This document shows, piece by piece, positions 8,024 through 16,600 of a stretch of 18,368 nucleotides of DNA. A program made the position numbers and the translations under genes. Location: NCBI GenBank assembly GCA_001919995.1, contig MNIY01000115.1:1-18368 (forward strand), read 5' to 3'. The notes beneath the pieces are model-generated. The model ran no database searches. It was not told the DNA's origin and worked only from the letters and a program-made list of their open reading frames with translations. Each line of letters begins with the position of its first letter. The stretch's first letter is position 1. The stretch comes from Ktedonobacter sp. 13_1_20CM_4_53_11 (lineage in GTDB: Bacteria; Chloroflexota; Ktedonobacteria; Ktedonobacterales; Ktedonobacteraceae).

Positions 8024-8226
8024 TGCAGTCGCTTTCTGCTTTAGAAAGAAGTCACGACAAGAAAGGCTTCGTAGCTGGAAACGCGAACTTTAGATGGTTC
8101 TCTTGGAGTCAAAGCGACGCTACATGTGGAGAGAGCAGTCGATGTGTTTCAGACACGCAACGCTCTCGCATGGTCCGTGTGCGTGCACGTCGTGCTCACA
8201 CGACGAAAGGAAAGGCACGGGATCCC

Positions 8227-8580
8227 ATGATTTGCTATCGAGTAACCATACGAGGGAGCCATTCAGCCATCTGGCGCTGGAAGTCTCCCCTTTTCAACTC
8301 GCTCCATGGCGTGCTGGGCGTGCTGACCCTCTATCGCGCAATGCCGGAGGAGCACATCCGCGTGTTTCTCTTCACCTCGACCCAGCAGATGGACGCGATG
8401 CTCAAGCGAGCCAATCAAGGGAGACTGACCACCGCCATTGCGGTGAAGCAGCTCTGGGATGCCCACCGCACGAATTGGATGGAGGTCAGGCGACTGGAGG
8501 TCGAACTGGGGGAAGGAGGCGATCATGATCAGCCCTATGATGGGTACCTGCCCCTTTCCAGTTCGCAGGAGCTCGACTAG
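8227..8580 (+). CDS. Small conserved hypothetical protein
   Basis: This encodes 117 residues beginning MICYRVTIRG, with WRWKSPLFNSLHGVLGVL, a YRAMPEEHIRVFLF stretch and a hydrophilic end rich in D and S. There is no signal peptide or membrane segment. It resembles, from memory, short proteins of unknown function repeated in Ktedonobacteria genomes (xYRxxIxG..S..W.WKS..L.SL pattern). ATG 8227 is chosen because the family pattern starts there; AAAGG repeats at 8206-8215 are a weak ribosome binding site. The frame is open back to an ATG at 8023 that overlaps the TGA of the restored hydratase frame (TGATG), but the extra 68 residues look non-coding. No function is proposed. It may be co-transcribed with the ligase and hydratase. 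Confidence 0.6.
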   Translation: MICYRVTIRGSHSAIWRWKSPLFNSLHGVLGVLTLYRAMPEEHIRVFLFTSTQQMDAMLKRANQGRLTTAIAVKQLWDAHRTNWMEVRRLEVELGEGGDHDQPYDGYLPLSSSQELD

Positions 8581-8770
8581 ACCACGTTACTCGCCAAGCG
8601 AGTGTGTGGGGAACTCCTGCAGTATTCCGTTTCTGCGACTCAGCGCCGCGCTGATGGTCACCAGGGATGGAGTCGAAAGCAGAAGAGTAAGTTCCAGGCG
8701 AGAGGCTCTTTCCTGGCTGTTCGAGAAAATAATTCTACTCTAGCGTGTGCTGGAGAACCCTAGCCCCCAG

Positions 8771-8776
8771 AAGGAG
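8771..8776 (+). promoter_or_regulatory. Ribosome binding site of the aminotransferase
   Basis: AAGGAG lies seven bases before ATG 8784. It supports that start over the in-frame GTG at 8745, whose extra 13 residues (WRTLAPRRRAF region) contain this site and are unlike the family. Confidence 0.7.
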
Positions 8777-8783
8777 AGCTTTC

Positions 8784-10358
8784 ATGACTCATTCACAAGC
8801 AGCACAGCTTGCACCCATAGAAATTGCTCTGGCTGTATTCCGACAGAAGTTTCCCACGTTCGACACCACTCAATCTCTTGATACCCTCCGCGCTACAGAG
8901 TATGCCCGCCTGGATGCTCAGCAGCATGTCTACCTAGATTACACCGGTGGGGGACTCTATGCCGAATGCCAGGTGCGGGAGCATGCCGAGTTGCTCTGCA
9001 GCCACGTGTTCGGCAATCCCCATTCAACCAATCCGGCCTCCCAGGCCATGACCACCCTGGTGGACCGCGCCCGCCGGTTCGTGCTCAGCTCCTTCAAGGC
9101 ATCCCCCCAGGAGTATGTCGTGATCTTCACACCCAATGCCAGCGGCGCCCTCAAGCTTGTCGGGGAGTCCTACCCCTTCACCTCAGGTGGCCACTATCTG
9201 CTCACCTTTGATAATCATAACTCGGTGAACGGCATCCGCGAATTTGCTCACGCCAAGGATGCCGCCATCACCTATGTGCCCCTTGAGCCGCCCGATCTAC
9301 GCGTCAATGAGGCTCACCTGCACCGCTTGCTGGCGCAGGCCTGCCCGGAACAGCCACGCCTGTTTGCCTACCCGGCCCAGTCCAACGTGACCGGTGTGCA
9401 GCACCCGCTCGACTGGATTGCTCACGCGCAGGATCTGGGTTGGGATGTCCTCGTCGATTGCGCGGCCTTTGTCCCTTCCAATCGCCTGGATCTCTCCAGA
9501 TGGCACCCGGATTTCGTCCCCCTCTCCTTCTATAAAATGTTCGGGTACCCAACGGGGATTGGATGCTTACTGGCTCGGAAGTCCGCGCTGGCCAAACTGC
9601 GCCGTCCCTGGTTTGCCGGAGGAACGATTACCCTTTCCTCGGTTCTGGCCGCCGATGCCACTGGCCAGGGATTTTACCTGACTCCTGGCGAGGCAGGTTT
9701 TGAGGATGGCACCATCAATTATCTCATGCTGCCTGCCGTGGAAATCGGGCTGAGGTATCTCGAAGCGATTGGCATGGAGACGATTCACGAGCGCGTCAGG
9801 TGCCTGAGCGGCTGGCTCTTAGAACAGTTGCTTGACCTGCGCCATAGCAACAGTCAGCCAGCGGTGCAGATCTATGGTCCAATCACGACGGAGAGGCGCG
9901 GCGGGACCATCGCCTTCAATTTCTGTGATCCGTCTGGAGCAGTCTTTGATTGTTATGCGATCCAGGAGGAGGCCAACCGGGCCGGGCTCTCTGTGCGCAG
10001 CGGCTGCTTTTGTAATCCAGGCGTGCGTGAGATCGCCCTGGGCCTGGTGCGCGAGGACCTGGCCTCGGCCTTTCGCCAGAAAGAGCGTATGACGTATGAG
10101 CAGTTTCTCCACGTCATTGACGATCGCAAGCAAGGAGCGCTCCGTGTTTCGGTCGGACTGGCGACGAATTTTGCCGATGTCTACCACTTTCTGCAGTTTG
10201 CCCAGGCCATCATCGACCGGTTTGCTCCTCGATCTCCGGCAGAGCAGAGCAGGCTTTTGCCAGGGTCCTTCCCCAGAGTGTGTGCGTGTGGCTATCGCGA
10301 TACCCAGCAGGAGAAGCGGTTCTGTCCCCATTGTGGACGATCCGTCCTATCGGTATGA
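8784..10358 (+). CDS. Class V aminotransferase, molybdenum cofactor sulfurase-like, with C-terminal zinc ribbon
   Basis: This 524-residue PLP-dependent enzyme of the NifS/SufS fold is closest in motifs to the N-terminal domain of eukaryotic molybdenum cofactor sulfurase (MOCOS/ABA3). Key features are YLDYTGGGLY near the start, FTPNASGALKLVGE, the FDNHNSVNGIRE histidine motif, the PLP lysine in SFYKMFGYPTG (K251) and the hallmark RSGCFCNPG (C408 and C410). Such enzymes move sulfur from cysteine as a persulfide. The usual MOSC domain is absent. Instead the C-terminus carries CAC...CPHC (C500, C502, C514, C517), a small zinc-ribbon-like motif. The acceptor of the sulfur is unknown, and no molybdoenzyme is seen nearby. 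A desulfurase, lyase or other class V activity is possible. The start is fixed by AAGGAG seven bases upstream. Confidence 0.85.
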   Translation: MTHSQAAQLAPIEIALAVFRQKFPTFDTTQSLDTLRATEYARLDAQQHVYLDYTGGGLYAECQVREHAELLCSHVFGNPHSTNPASQAMTTLVDRARRFVLSSFKASPQEYVVIFTPNASGALKLVGESYPFTSGGHYLLTFDNHNSVNGIREFAHAKDAAITYVPLEPPDLRVNEAHLHRLLAQACPEQPRLFAYPAQSNVTGVQHPLDWIAHAQDLGWDVLVDCAAFVPSNRLDLSRWHPDFVPLSFYKMFGYPTGIGCLLARKSALAKLRRPWFAGGTITLSSVLAADATGQGFYLTPGEAGFEDGTINYLMLPAVEIGLRYLEAIGMETIHERVRCLSGWLLEQLLDLRHSNSQPAVQIYGPITTERRGGTIAFNFCDPSGAVFDCYAIQEEANRAGLSVRSGCFCNPGVREIALGLVREDLASAFRQKERMTYEQFLHVIDDRKQGALRVSVGLATNFADVYHFLQFAQAIIDRFAPRSPAEQSRLLPGSFPRVCACGYRDTQQEKRFCPHCGRSVLSV

Positions 10359-10376
10359 TCTCAACGAAAAAGTACT

Positions 10377-10403
10377 TGTGCTGGCTACTGAGCATATCCG
10401 TTC
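10377..10403 (+). repeat. IS end, forward copy 1 after the aminotransferase
   Basis: The sequence starts TGTGCTGGCTACTGAG and ends ATATCCGTTC. It matches the terminal inverted repeat of the insertion sequence at 11286-12790 at most positions. It lies 19 bases after the aminotransferase stop. Confidence 0.6.
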
Positions 10404-10427
10404 CAAAGAAAGAGCACTCATGATGGC

Positions 10428-10454
10428 TGTCCTGGCTCCTTCAAGCATCCGTTC
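10428..10454 (+). repeat. IS end, forward copy 2 after the aminotransferase
   Basis: TGTCCTGGCTCCTTCAAG followed by CATCCGTTC matches the same 27-base end at about 22 of 27 positions. It is a direct repeat of the copy that starts 51 bases to the left. Two tandem same-orientation ends suggest successive insertions of related elements at the same locus. Confidence 0.5.
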
Positions 10455-10501
10455 TTGAACAGAGAAGTACATCACGATGCGAGTGCCGATCACATCAGCT
10501 T

Positions 10502-10824
10502 CTACAGGTGAGCTTCTTGCTGTCCATGCTCTGGAGGAGCAGCAATACTTACACGTCGTCCTGTCTCATACGAGACGCCATACTCATCTGCAACAGTTCT
10601 CAGAGGTTCATGCTTCTCCATGACACGACGGAAGACATGAGGCCATTGTGAAGAGGGAATACCGTGTTTCGGCGTCTTGGGCTGAGGTCGCCGTTGCTCA
10701 ACGAGAGGAGGTTGTGTTCCATCCTCAGCGAGAAGGTGTTTGAGCTTCTGGGAGAGGGGACTCGTGGGGATTAGGAAGAGAGAGCAAATTGGTGACAGAG
10801 GACTGGAAACCCGTCGGTTCCGGT
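10502..10824 (-). pseudogene. Helix-turn-helix ORF fragment, copy 2
   Basis: The minus strand reads SPICSLFLIPTSPLS, QKLKHLLAEDGTQPP, RRPQPKTPKHGIPSSQWP and EPLRTVADEYGVSYETGRRV, with a stop at 10502-10504. It is a diverged homologue of the fragment at 672-1000, including its conserved LAED, GxPxSxWP and EPLRTVA..GVS.ET parts. The frame is intact over this length, but no start with a ribosome binding site was found. It lies between copies of insertion-sequence ends (10377/10428 forward and 11062 reverse) and may be cargo or the first gene of a non-autonomous element. It would bind DNA if expressed. Confidence 0.4.
10777..10824. repeat. 48-bp direct repeat, copy B
   Basis: This is the partner of 953-1000, sharing about 45 of 48 bases, including AGCAAATTGGTGACAGAGG and CCCGTCGGTTCCGGT. 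It marks the 5' end of the second helix-turn-helix fragment. Similarity stops abruptly on the outer side, as expected for an element boundary. Confidence 0.7.
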
Positions 10825-11035
10825 GAGTCTATTTATAGAATAGGAAATACATAGCATAATTTGGAAGGGGAGATCTGAGGACAGACGAGTCGCCACCCTT
10901 CACACAGCTGTCTGCCAGCTGCGTGTGTCAGAAACGTGCGCCGTGCCTGCTCCCACACTGGTTCAGGGTCGAGCACCTCGCAGACATGCACTCCCCTTTT
11001 CTCCTTGGTCTCTCGCTTCTCAAAGGACCTTTTCT

Positions 11036-11062
11036 GAACGGATGGACCAAGGAGCCAGCACA
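11036..11062 (-). repeat. IS end, reverse copy
   Basis: The sequence ends AAGGAGCCAGCACA, the inverted form of the TGTGCTGG terminal repeat. With the forward copies at 10377 or 10428 it could bound a non-autonomous element of about 635-686 bp containing the helix-turn-helix fragment. IS1-family coding sequence begins immediately to its right. Confidence 0.55.
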
Positions 11063-11282
11063 GGCGTACAGGGCGGTGATCCCAGAGGAACAGCACTTGG
11101 CGGTGGGAAAAGAGACGGGAGAAACGGCCCATGTGGAGCGGTGGAAGAACACGCTGCGCAAGCCGCTCGCTCGTTTTGTGCGCATGACGCTCTCCTTTTC
11201 CAAGTCTGAGATCATGCATGAGGCTTGCCTGCTCCTCTTTCTCCATCGCTATAATCGAGACCGGGTTATCCTTCTCACATGA
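11063..11282 (+). pseudogene. IS1-family transposase, C-terminal remnant
   Basis: In frame the region reads [40 protein letters not shown] and [20 protein letters not shown] before TGA at 11280-11282. The HVERWxNTLR...RFVR.TLSFSK pattern is the C-terminal part of IS1-family (InsB-like) transposases. The N-terminal half and the first catalytic residues are missing: the homology starts exactly where the reverse insertion-sequence end at 11062 stops. The gene was evidently cut by a later insertion or deletion. The frame remains open leftwards through the IS end, but that part is not transposase. Confidence 0.75.
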
Positions 11283-11285
11283 GCC

Positions 11286-12790
11286 TGTGCTGGCTACTTG
11301 AGACATCTGTTCGAAAAATCGGCCTATTGTGCCTAATGAAGGAAGCCTCTTGCCAAAGTATGTGCTCTGCAAGTACAATCAACGCGGTCCATTTTGCGCC
11401 TGTGTTCTGAACATGCGCCCATTTTCACAAAAATGAGGTTGTATTTGTGCAATATGTACTTCTCTCAATTAAGCAACGAATCTGTCTCTGCTTGCACAAG
11501 CTGCAAGAATATATTTTGCGGTGGCTCAAACCATCCACTGCTTCCCTTGTCCTCGGAACATTCGCTGACCTGACCAGAGGCAAAGCTGAACTGTTAGCGG
11601 AAAAAGCACTATTACGGCAACAACTGATTATCTTGCGTCGGCAGGTCAAACGACCCGTCTCTCGGAAGAGGGACAGGTTGCTTCTGGTGGTTCTGGCCAG
11701 AATGGTTCGGACGTGGAAGCAGACGCTCTTCCTTGTCCAGCCGGAAACCCTTCTGCGCTGGCACCGTGAGCTTTTCCGTGTGTTCTGGAAACATAAATGC
11801 AGAGTACATGAGAGAAAGCCGAGGCTTTCGTCCGAGGCAATCAGTTTGATCAAGGAGATGGCAGCCAACAATCGACTCTGGGGGGCGGAACGTATTCGTG
11901 GTGAATTGCTCAAGCTCGATATTCGGGTGAGTAAACGAACCATCCAAAGGTATATGCGGCAGGGTCGCCCAAAACGCGTCCGTGGACAGACCTGGAAAAC
12001 ATTCTTGCGCAATCATGTGGCGGAGATGTGGGCTTGCGATTTCTTGCAGGTGACAGATCTTTTCTTTCGTCCACTTTTCGCCTTCTTCATCATTGAGCTA
12101 AAATCGCGCAAAGTCATCCATGTGAATGTGACACGAACACCTACCGATTCGTGGGTGGCGCAACAACTGCGAGAAGCGACTCCATACGGGCAAACGCCCA
12201 AATATCTCATCCGGGATAATGACAAGAAATTTGGGACAAGTTTTGCGCGAGTGGCCACAACCAGTGGGATTAAGGTGCTTCGAACGCCATTTCGAACTCC
12301 TCAGGCGAATGCCGTTTGCGAACGCTTTTTGGGAAGCGTGAGACGAGAATGCTTGGATCACTTCTTCATTTTCCATGAGAAACAACTCTCTCGCCTCCTC
12401 AAGGCTTATGCCCTGTACTTTCATCAAGCTCGACCCCATCAAGGGCTTGGGCAGGGGATTGCGGACCCTCCTGTGCTTTCTGCTCCTTCTGCGAATCAAC
12501 TGAGCAAGGTTTGCGCCGTTCCCGTGTTGGGTAGGTTGCATCATGACTATCAAAAGGCAGCATAAACTACAATAGTTGTATGTACTAGAGGCGAGTGAAA
12601 AGTGCTTGACATCATGTGATAGTCACTTCAAGATACCTGCGTCTTTTTGTCTCACCCTGTTTCCATTCCGTGAATAAGGAGAAAACGTCATCTTTCTGCT
12701 TGGTTGCCAAGGTATCTCCCTACCTATTTATTGAGCAGAGGTTTGCTCGTTCTCGATTTCTCTGAACGGATGTCTCAAGTAGCCAGCACA
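11286..12790 (+). mobile_element. Insertion sequence of about 1.5 kb with 27-bp terminal inverted repeats
   Basis: The left end (11286-11312) begins TGTGCTGGCTACTTGAG and the right end (12764-12790) finishes CTCAAGTAGCCAGCACA. The two 27-base ends agree at 26 positions. The element starts with TG and ends with CA, as is common for integrase-core (DDE) insertion sequences. It holds one full-length transposase gene (11447-12565), so it could be autonomous. No clear target-site duplication is visible in the flanks (GAGCC left, ATATC right), which may mean rearrangement after insertion. Five further copies of the end, mostly diverged, occur in the window. Confidence 0.8.
11447..12565 (+). CDS. 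DDE integrase-core transposase
   Basis: This 372-residue transposase cuts and joins the element ends. The N-terminal part (residues about 40-75: GKAELLAEKALLRQQLIILR) is a helix rich in L, Q and R, followed by a helix-turn-helix region (LWGAERIRGELLKL and VSKRTIQRYM). The rve-type catalytic core has D198 in WACDFLQVTD, D257 in LIRDND and E292 in ANAVCERFLGS, a DD34E spacing. The ending HQARPHQGLGQ is typical of IS3/IS481-type integrase-core proteins; the exact ISfinder family is not certain. GTG 11447 is chosen because GAGG lies about eight bases before it. Codon use is more AT-rich than the neighbouring metabolic genes, in keeping with a mobile origin. The frame is intact. Confidence 0.88.
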   Translation: MQYVLLSIKQRICLCLHKLQEYILRWLKPSTASLVLGTFADLTRGKAELLAEKALLRQQLIILRRQVKRPVSRKRDRLLLVVLARMVRTWKQTLFLVQPETLLRWHRELFRVFWKHKCRVHERKPRLSSEAISLIKEMAANNRLWGAERIRGELLKLDIRVSKRTIQRYMRQGRPKRVRGQTWKTFLRNHVAEMWACDFLQVTDLFFRPLFAFFIIELKSRKVIHVNVTRTPTDSWVAQQLREATPYGQTPKYLIRDNDKKFGTSFARVATTSGIKVLRTPFRTPQANAVCERFLGSVRRECLDHFFIFHEKQLSRLLKAYALYFHQARPHQGLGQGIADPPVLSAPSANQLSKVCAVPVLGRLHHDYQKAA

Positions 12791-12883
12791 ATATCCCCTT
12801 AGAGCAGATGATGATTGATGGCTCGATCCAGCATAGCATCCGTGTCTGCTCCTACTGCGAAGACCACCTCATAATATATTTTA

Positions 12884-12931
12884 TGTAGATCGACAGTCAT
12901 GAAAGTACGTTTTCATGACTGTCGATCTACA
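12884..12931. repeat. Perfect 21-bp hairpin downstream of the TcA-like gene
   Basis: Arms 12884-12904 (TGTAGATCGACAGTCATGAA plus A) and 12911-12931 are perfectly complementary around a six-base loop, GTACGT. The hairpin lies about 70 bases after the minus-strand stop at 13004. On that strand it is followed by TAAAATATATTAT, which is AT-rich but not a clean T tract, so a terminator role is only possible. It could also be a small mobile repeat. Confidence 0.6.
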
Positions 12932-12964
12932 AACCGTGAACAAAGAGAGCGAATTTGTAGATCG
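12923..12964. repeat. Second, overlapping inverted repeat
   Basis: CGATCTACAAA (12923-12933) and TTTGTAGATCG (12954-12964) are perfect inverted 11-mers. The left arm of this pair is part of the right arm of the 21-bp hairpin, so the two structures exclude each other. On the minus strand this weaker stem would form first during transcription from the TcA-like gene. Confidence 0.5.
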
Positions 12965-13003
12965 CAATAGCCTTCACGCATGGAGAATAGATTGTACTAT
13001 GCG

Positions 13004-13615
13004 CTACCCAGGCCATGTCGGCGTGCGCCCAGAATAGGTAATGACCAACAAGATGTCTGATAGCTGCTCGTTCTCGAAGAGTGCCCGGGTCTGAGCGTCG
13101 TTAGACAACGCCAACTCCCAGTCACCTCCTGGATTACTCCCGATTATCGATGCCCAACTCGCAGCATTCCCCTTGCGTGTGCTGATTACACCATCAAGTG
13201 AAACTGCAGTGCCTCCAAGAGGGCTATTACTGCCAGCCGCTCGAAACTGCAGATGCCCGACCGAAATTTCCATTTGGACTTCAGCACTGCGAGCAAAGTA
13301 GAGCACGACTTGCTGGATCAGCAGTTCGTCCAGGTTGGGCGGAAAATCTTCACGCCGGGTCGCAAAGCGTACGGTCATCGGAGTCGCTGTCTGGTCGGGG
13401 TTATGCAAATCGTACCATTGGTCGGCGAACTCCTGGCGGAAGCTAAAGGCGCGGTCCGCGCTGAGTATCGGCTTGAGCGTCTGGAGCACCTGCTGGCGGT
13501 AGGCAAAACTGTTGAGGGCCGTGTATTCAAAAGAGATCAGCACATCGGCAATTGTATTGTAATCGAACATATTGGCTGCTTTAGGCATGCTGAACTCCCA
13601 GGTCGTATCGACACG
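13004..13615 (-). pseudogene. TcA-like toxin, C-terminal TcB-binding part in a second frame
   Basis: This segment carries the end of the TcA protein but in a different frame from the main gene. It reads VDTTWEFSMPKAANMFDYNT, IADVLISFEYTALNSFAYRQ, then FRQEFADQWYDLHNPDQTAT and, at the end, LLVITYSGRTPTWPG before TAG. In Tc toxin A subunits this is the beta-rich C-terminal region that docks the TcB-TcC cocoon. It has no promoter or ribosome binding site of its own; ATG 13657 upstream in this frame lies inside the main gene. The main gene stops at 13581 after VFQT, overlapping this frame by about 35 bases. From memory of TcdA1 (…MNDSGQFQLDF…LPFEG…), roughly 25-35 residues expected between the two parts are absent, so the join probably reflects a deletion that also shifted the frame. 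Confidence 0.75.
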
Positions 13616-16600
13616 TCTGAAAGACATCACCCCCAATAACCGTACGTGATATCCCACGCGAGCTCAGGGTGGCACGTATTCCCTGCGTCGGAGGAATGAG
13701 TGCGATGACTGAGACTCGTACCCGTTTGATGAGGCGGAGGTAGTGACCGGGGAAATCGCGGTCGAACTGCTCCATCGCCGTCTCAAACACCATCACCCCT
13801 GCTTCACGAAGCTGCTGAAAGGCAAAGGGGTCGAGCCGGAACAGCGAGAAGGTTTTCGTGAGTTGCAACTTGCGCTGGTTCGTTACAAAGGCATGCTGAT
13901 CGAGCTGGTAGATGTCCTGGAGTAAGCGGGCTGAACCAGTCAGGCCCCGGCGATCAGGGGTGTTGCCCTCAACGCTGCTTGCTGCGCTATCCGTGGGTGC
14001 CTGCCAGTAATCTGACTGGATAAAAGGTGGAGGCACTTCCTGCCGTTCAAAAGCGAGCTGGTTAGCGGCGAGTTGGGCTATCGCCGTTGCCTGTTGCAGG
14101 AAGAAGCCGTAGACGCGCCCAAGCACATTACTCATCCACGAGTAGAGTTCGACATTGGTAAATTTGTTTGCCAGGAACTCTACAACAGCCTCGGCGTTAT
14201 CGGTTTGCATTTGCGCGATGGCCGCCTCCTGTCCGACGACGCGAACGTGATCCTCAGCATTTGTTACCTGCTGGTCGCCAATCACACTATCCTGCTGGGC
14301 GAGTGTCTGTTGATATTGCCAGTCCTGCCTGCGGCGCTCATAACTAGCCTGCAGAGCTGTAATAGAGGCTTGCGTGCCGATAGACTGCGCCACATTGGAA
14401 ACGGTGCCCGCGAAATCGATGATCGAGCCGGAGGCCAGTCCGACAATGAGGTTAGGAATAGCTGCCAGCTCAGCCGCCGTCAGGTAGAGGCCAGAGACTA
14501 GCCCTAGGAGTTCGAGCTGTTTGCCTTCCAGTTCGCTGATATCCGCTGCGAGCAAGGCTTTGTAGTGGTCAACTTGCAGCTTCGCACGGTCGCGCTGCAA
14601 CTCTGCCAGCTTCACGCTCCCCTGTGCCTCCTTGACGCGTAGGGTTTGCAGCCGCATACCTGCCTGAGCCAACTGGACATCATTGCGCGCTTTCAGCAGC
14701 GTATACGCTTCCGCATCGCGCTTCTCCAGGGCCATGAGCATTGCGCTCTCAATCTGCCCCGCTAGCTGTGCGAGCTGCTTGGCTCGTTCGATCAGCGATG
14801 AGTAGTGATAGGGAGTTGGGCGAAGTGTCACTGCCCCCGGGAGGGCGAGCTGACCGTTGCTGCCAATGCTAGGCAAGCCGCTGGTCGTGTCGGTGGGAGC
14901 CGAGTAGGGGTCTAGCGGGCGTTCCAGGCCCGCGATATTGCGACACGTACGCAATTTATATAGATTGAGATCGACGCGCGAGCGCAGGCTTTCTAGTTCC
15001 GGGTTGCTGGGAATACAGAAATGATAAGAGGGTGCCGGAATATATTGCTGCCCCAGTCTGCGCGCGATATTCGTTGTCTGCAAGGCATCGGCCGATGCCA
15101 GTTTCGCTAGTGCAGAAGTGTGTGTCGGGGCAAGCGGCGAGAATCGGCTCAGCAGGGCCTGCGCGCCGCCTCGAATCGCGAGGGGGGTGATGGTCGTAAC
15201 CGCTGTAACGTCGTTACTGCTGTTTGTCGACGCTTGCTGGCGCAGCCAGGGCAACGCGACACGATCTTTTAACAGGGCTGCGCTATTGACACCAGAAACG
15301 AGGGAGAGGGCGTGAACATAGTCTGTCCCGACCGTGATCCCAACCTGTTTCGCCGCTTCGAGGATGTGAGGCTGTGCCAGCAGCGTCGCGTGTGCCTGCT
15401 CTTGAAGCTGCGCCCTCTCTTCGATTACGACTCCCAACGTTGGCGGTGCAGCTATGCTCGCCTTCGCGCTGCTCATCACTGCCTGTGCCTTCGCGAAGCG
15501 GCTTGTGATCGGTTCATCGGTCGCTAGCACCTGTTGCACCTGGGCGACGATAGTTTTAAGCAGTGTCGAGTCAGATATTGCCCACAGTGCGGCTTTTAAT
15601 TGCTCGAAGACGGAAGCCCACTCGCCCTGGCCGACCTGGACATCAAGCGAACCAATGACATCGGCACATAGCCCCTGCTGCTGTTGCAGCTCATCACTGT
15701 TGAGCAGGTCGAGGGCCGTTGTGTACAGGGTGCGCGACCGCGCAACCGACTCTGATGTATCACTGCTGAACTCGGCGTCGGCGAATTCCAGGAAGCAGCG
15801 CGCAAGTGAGAGCAGTGTGAAGCGCGTGTAGGCCCCTGGGCGCGTTGTCGCAATGGTATGTGGATTAAGGGGATCGAGCAGCCAGTTGTCGGCACGTTGA
15901 TATACAATGTTGGCATTCTGTTCTTGCTCTAGCCCATAGTAAATCTTTCTCGCATCGATGGAGGTATTGTAGTCATAGACGTGGCGGAACCAGTCGAGGG
16001 AGGCGGGGTAGTGTCCAAGCGATTGAAGTTGCAGTGCCAGCAGGACTGGCACGAAGTAATAGGCTTCTTCCAGGTAGGTTCTGTTCGAGGCCGGGCCATC
16101 ATTGTTCAACTCAAACACCTGATTCACCAGAAAGCGCACGGCTTGCAGCTTCTGGCTGGACAGCTGCTCTGCAAGGGAGAAAGGCCCTGTGACCTGTGGT
16201 ACCAGGCGTATCGGCGTATCTTCTTGCAATGTGTCACCTGAGCGCGTAAAGCTGCAGCGATAGCTGCCGACCTGTCCGCTATTCCGTATGAATGCAATTT
16301 GTACTGATGTATCGGCTGTGCCTGACCGTGCAACGATGTAGTCCAACCCGGACGGAGCAGATTCTCCGCTCCTGATACCGGTAATGACTTCGGGGGATGT
16401 AGAGAGAATAACCTGGTCGGGTGGTGGGACAAACACATCGCTATCATCACGCGAGAGAAATGCCACCCTTTGCTGGTGGTTGACGCGGTAGAGTACCTCG
16501 CCCAGTGGGAGATGATCGACTGTAAACTGCTGCACCAGGGCGTTCGCCTCTTTCCACAATTTCCCTTGCGGGCTGTTTTCGTCCAGGTTCTGTCCTGGAT

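Noticed and set aside
8188..8205. Hairpin CGTCGTG-CTCA-CACGACG as a terminator
   Set aside because: It has only a 7-bp stem and is followed by a purine-rich tract, not T residues, on the plus strand. There is no T tract on the minus strand either.
7744..8226. Long N-terminal extension of the small hypothetical gene
   Set aside because: The frame overlaps the hydratase and has cysteine-, arginine- and serine-rich content. The family-like start is at 8227.
8589..8603. Hairpin ACTCGC-CAA-GCGAGT after the small gene
   Set aside because: The stem is only 6 bp and no T-rich tail follows; it is expected by chance in GC-rich DNA.
10833..11378. 181-codon minus-strand frame across the IS1 remnant
   Set aside because: It runs antisense to the recognisable IS1-family tail and through two insertion-sequence ends; no protein family is visible.
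50..12790. CRISPR array from the repeated IS ends
   Set aside because: The copies are in both orientations, irregularly spaced, and paired around a transposase; there are no regular spacers or cas genes.
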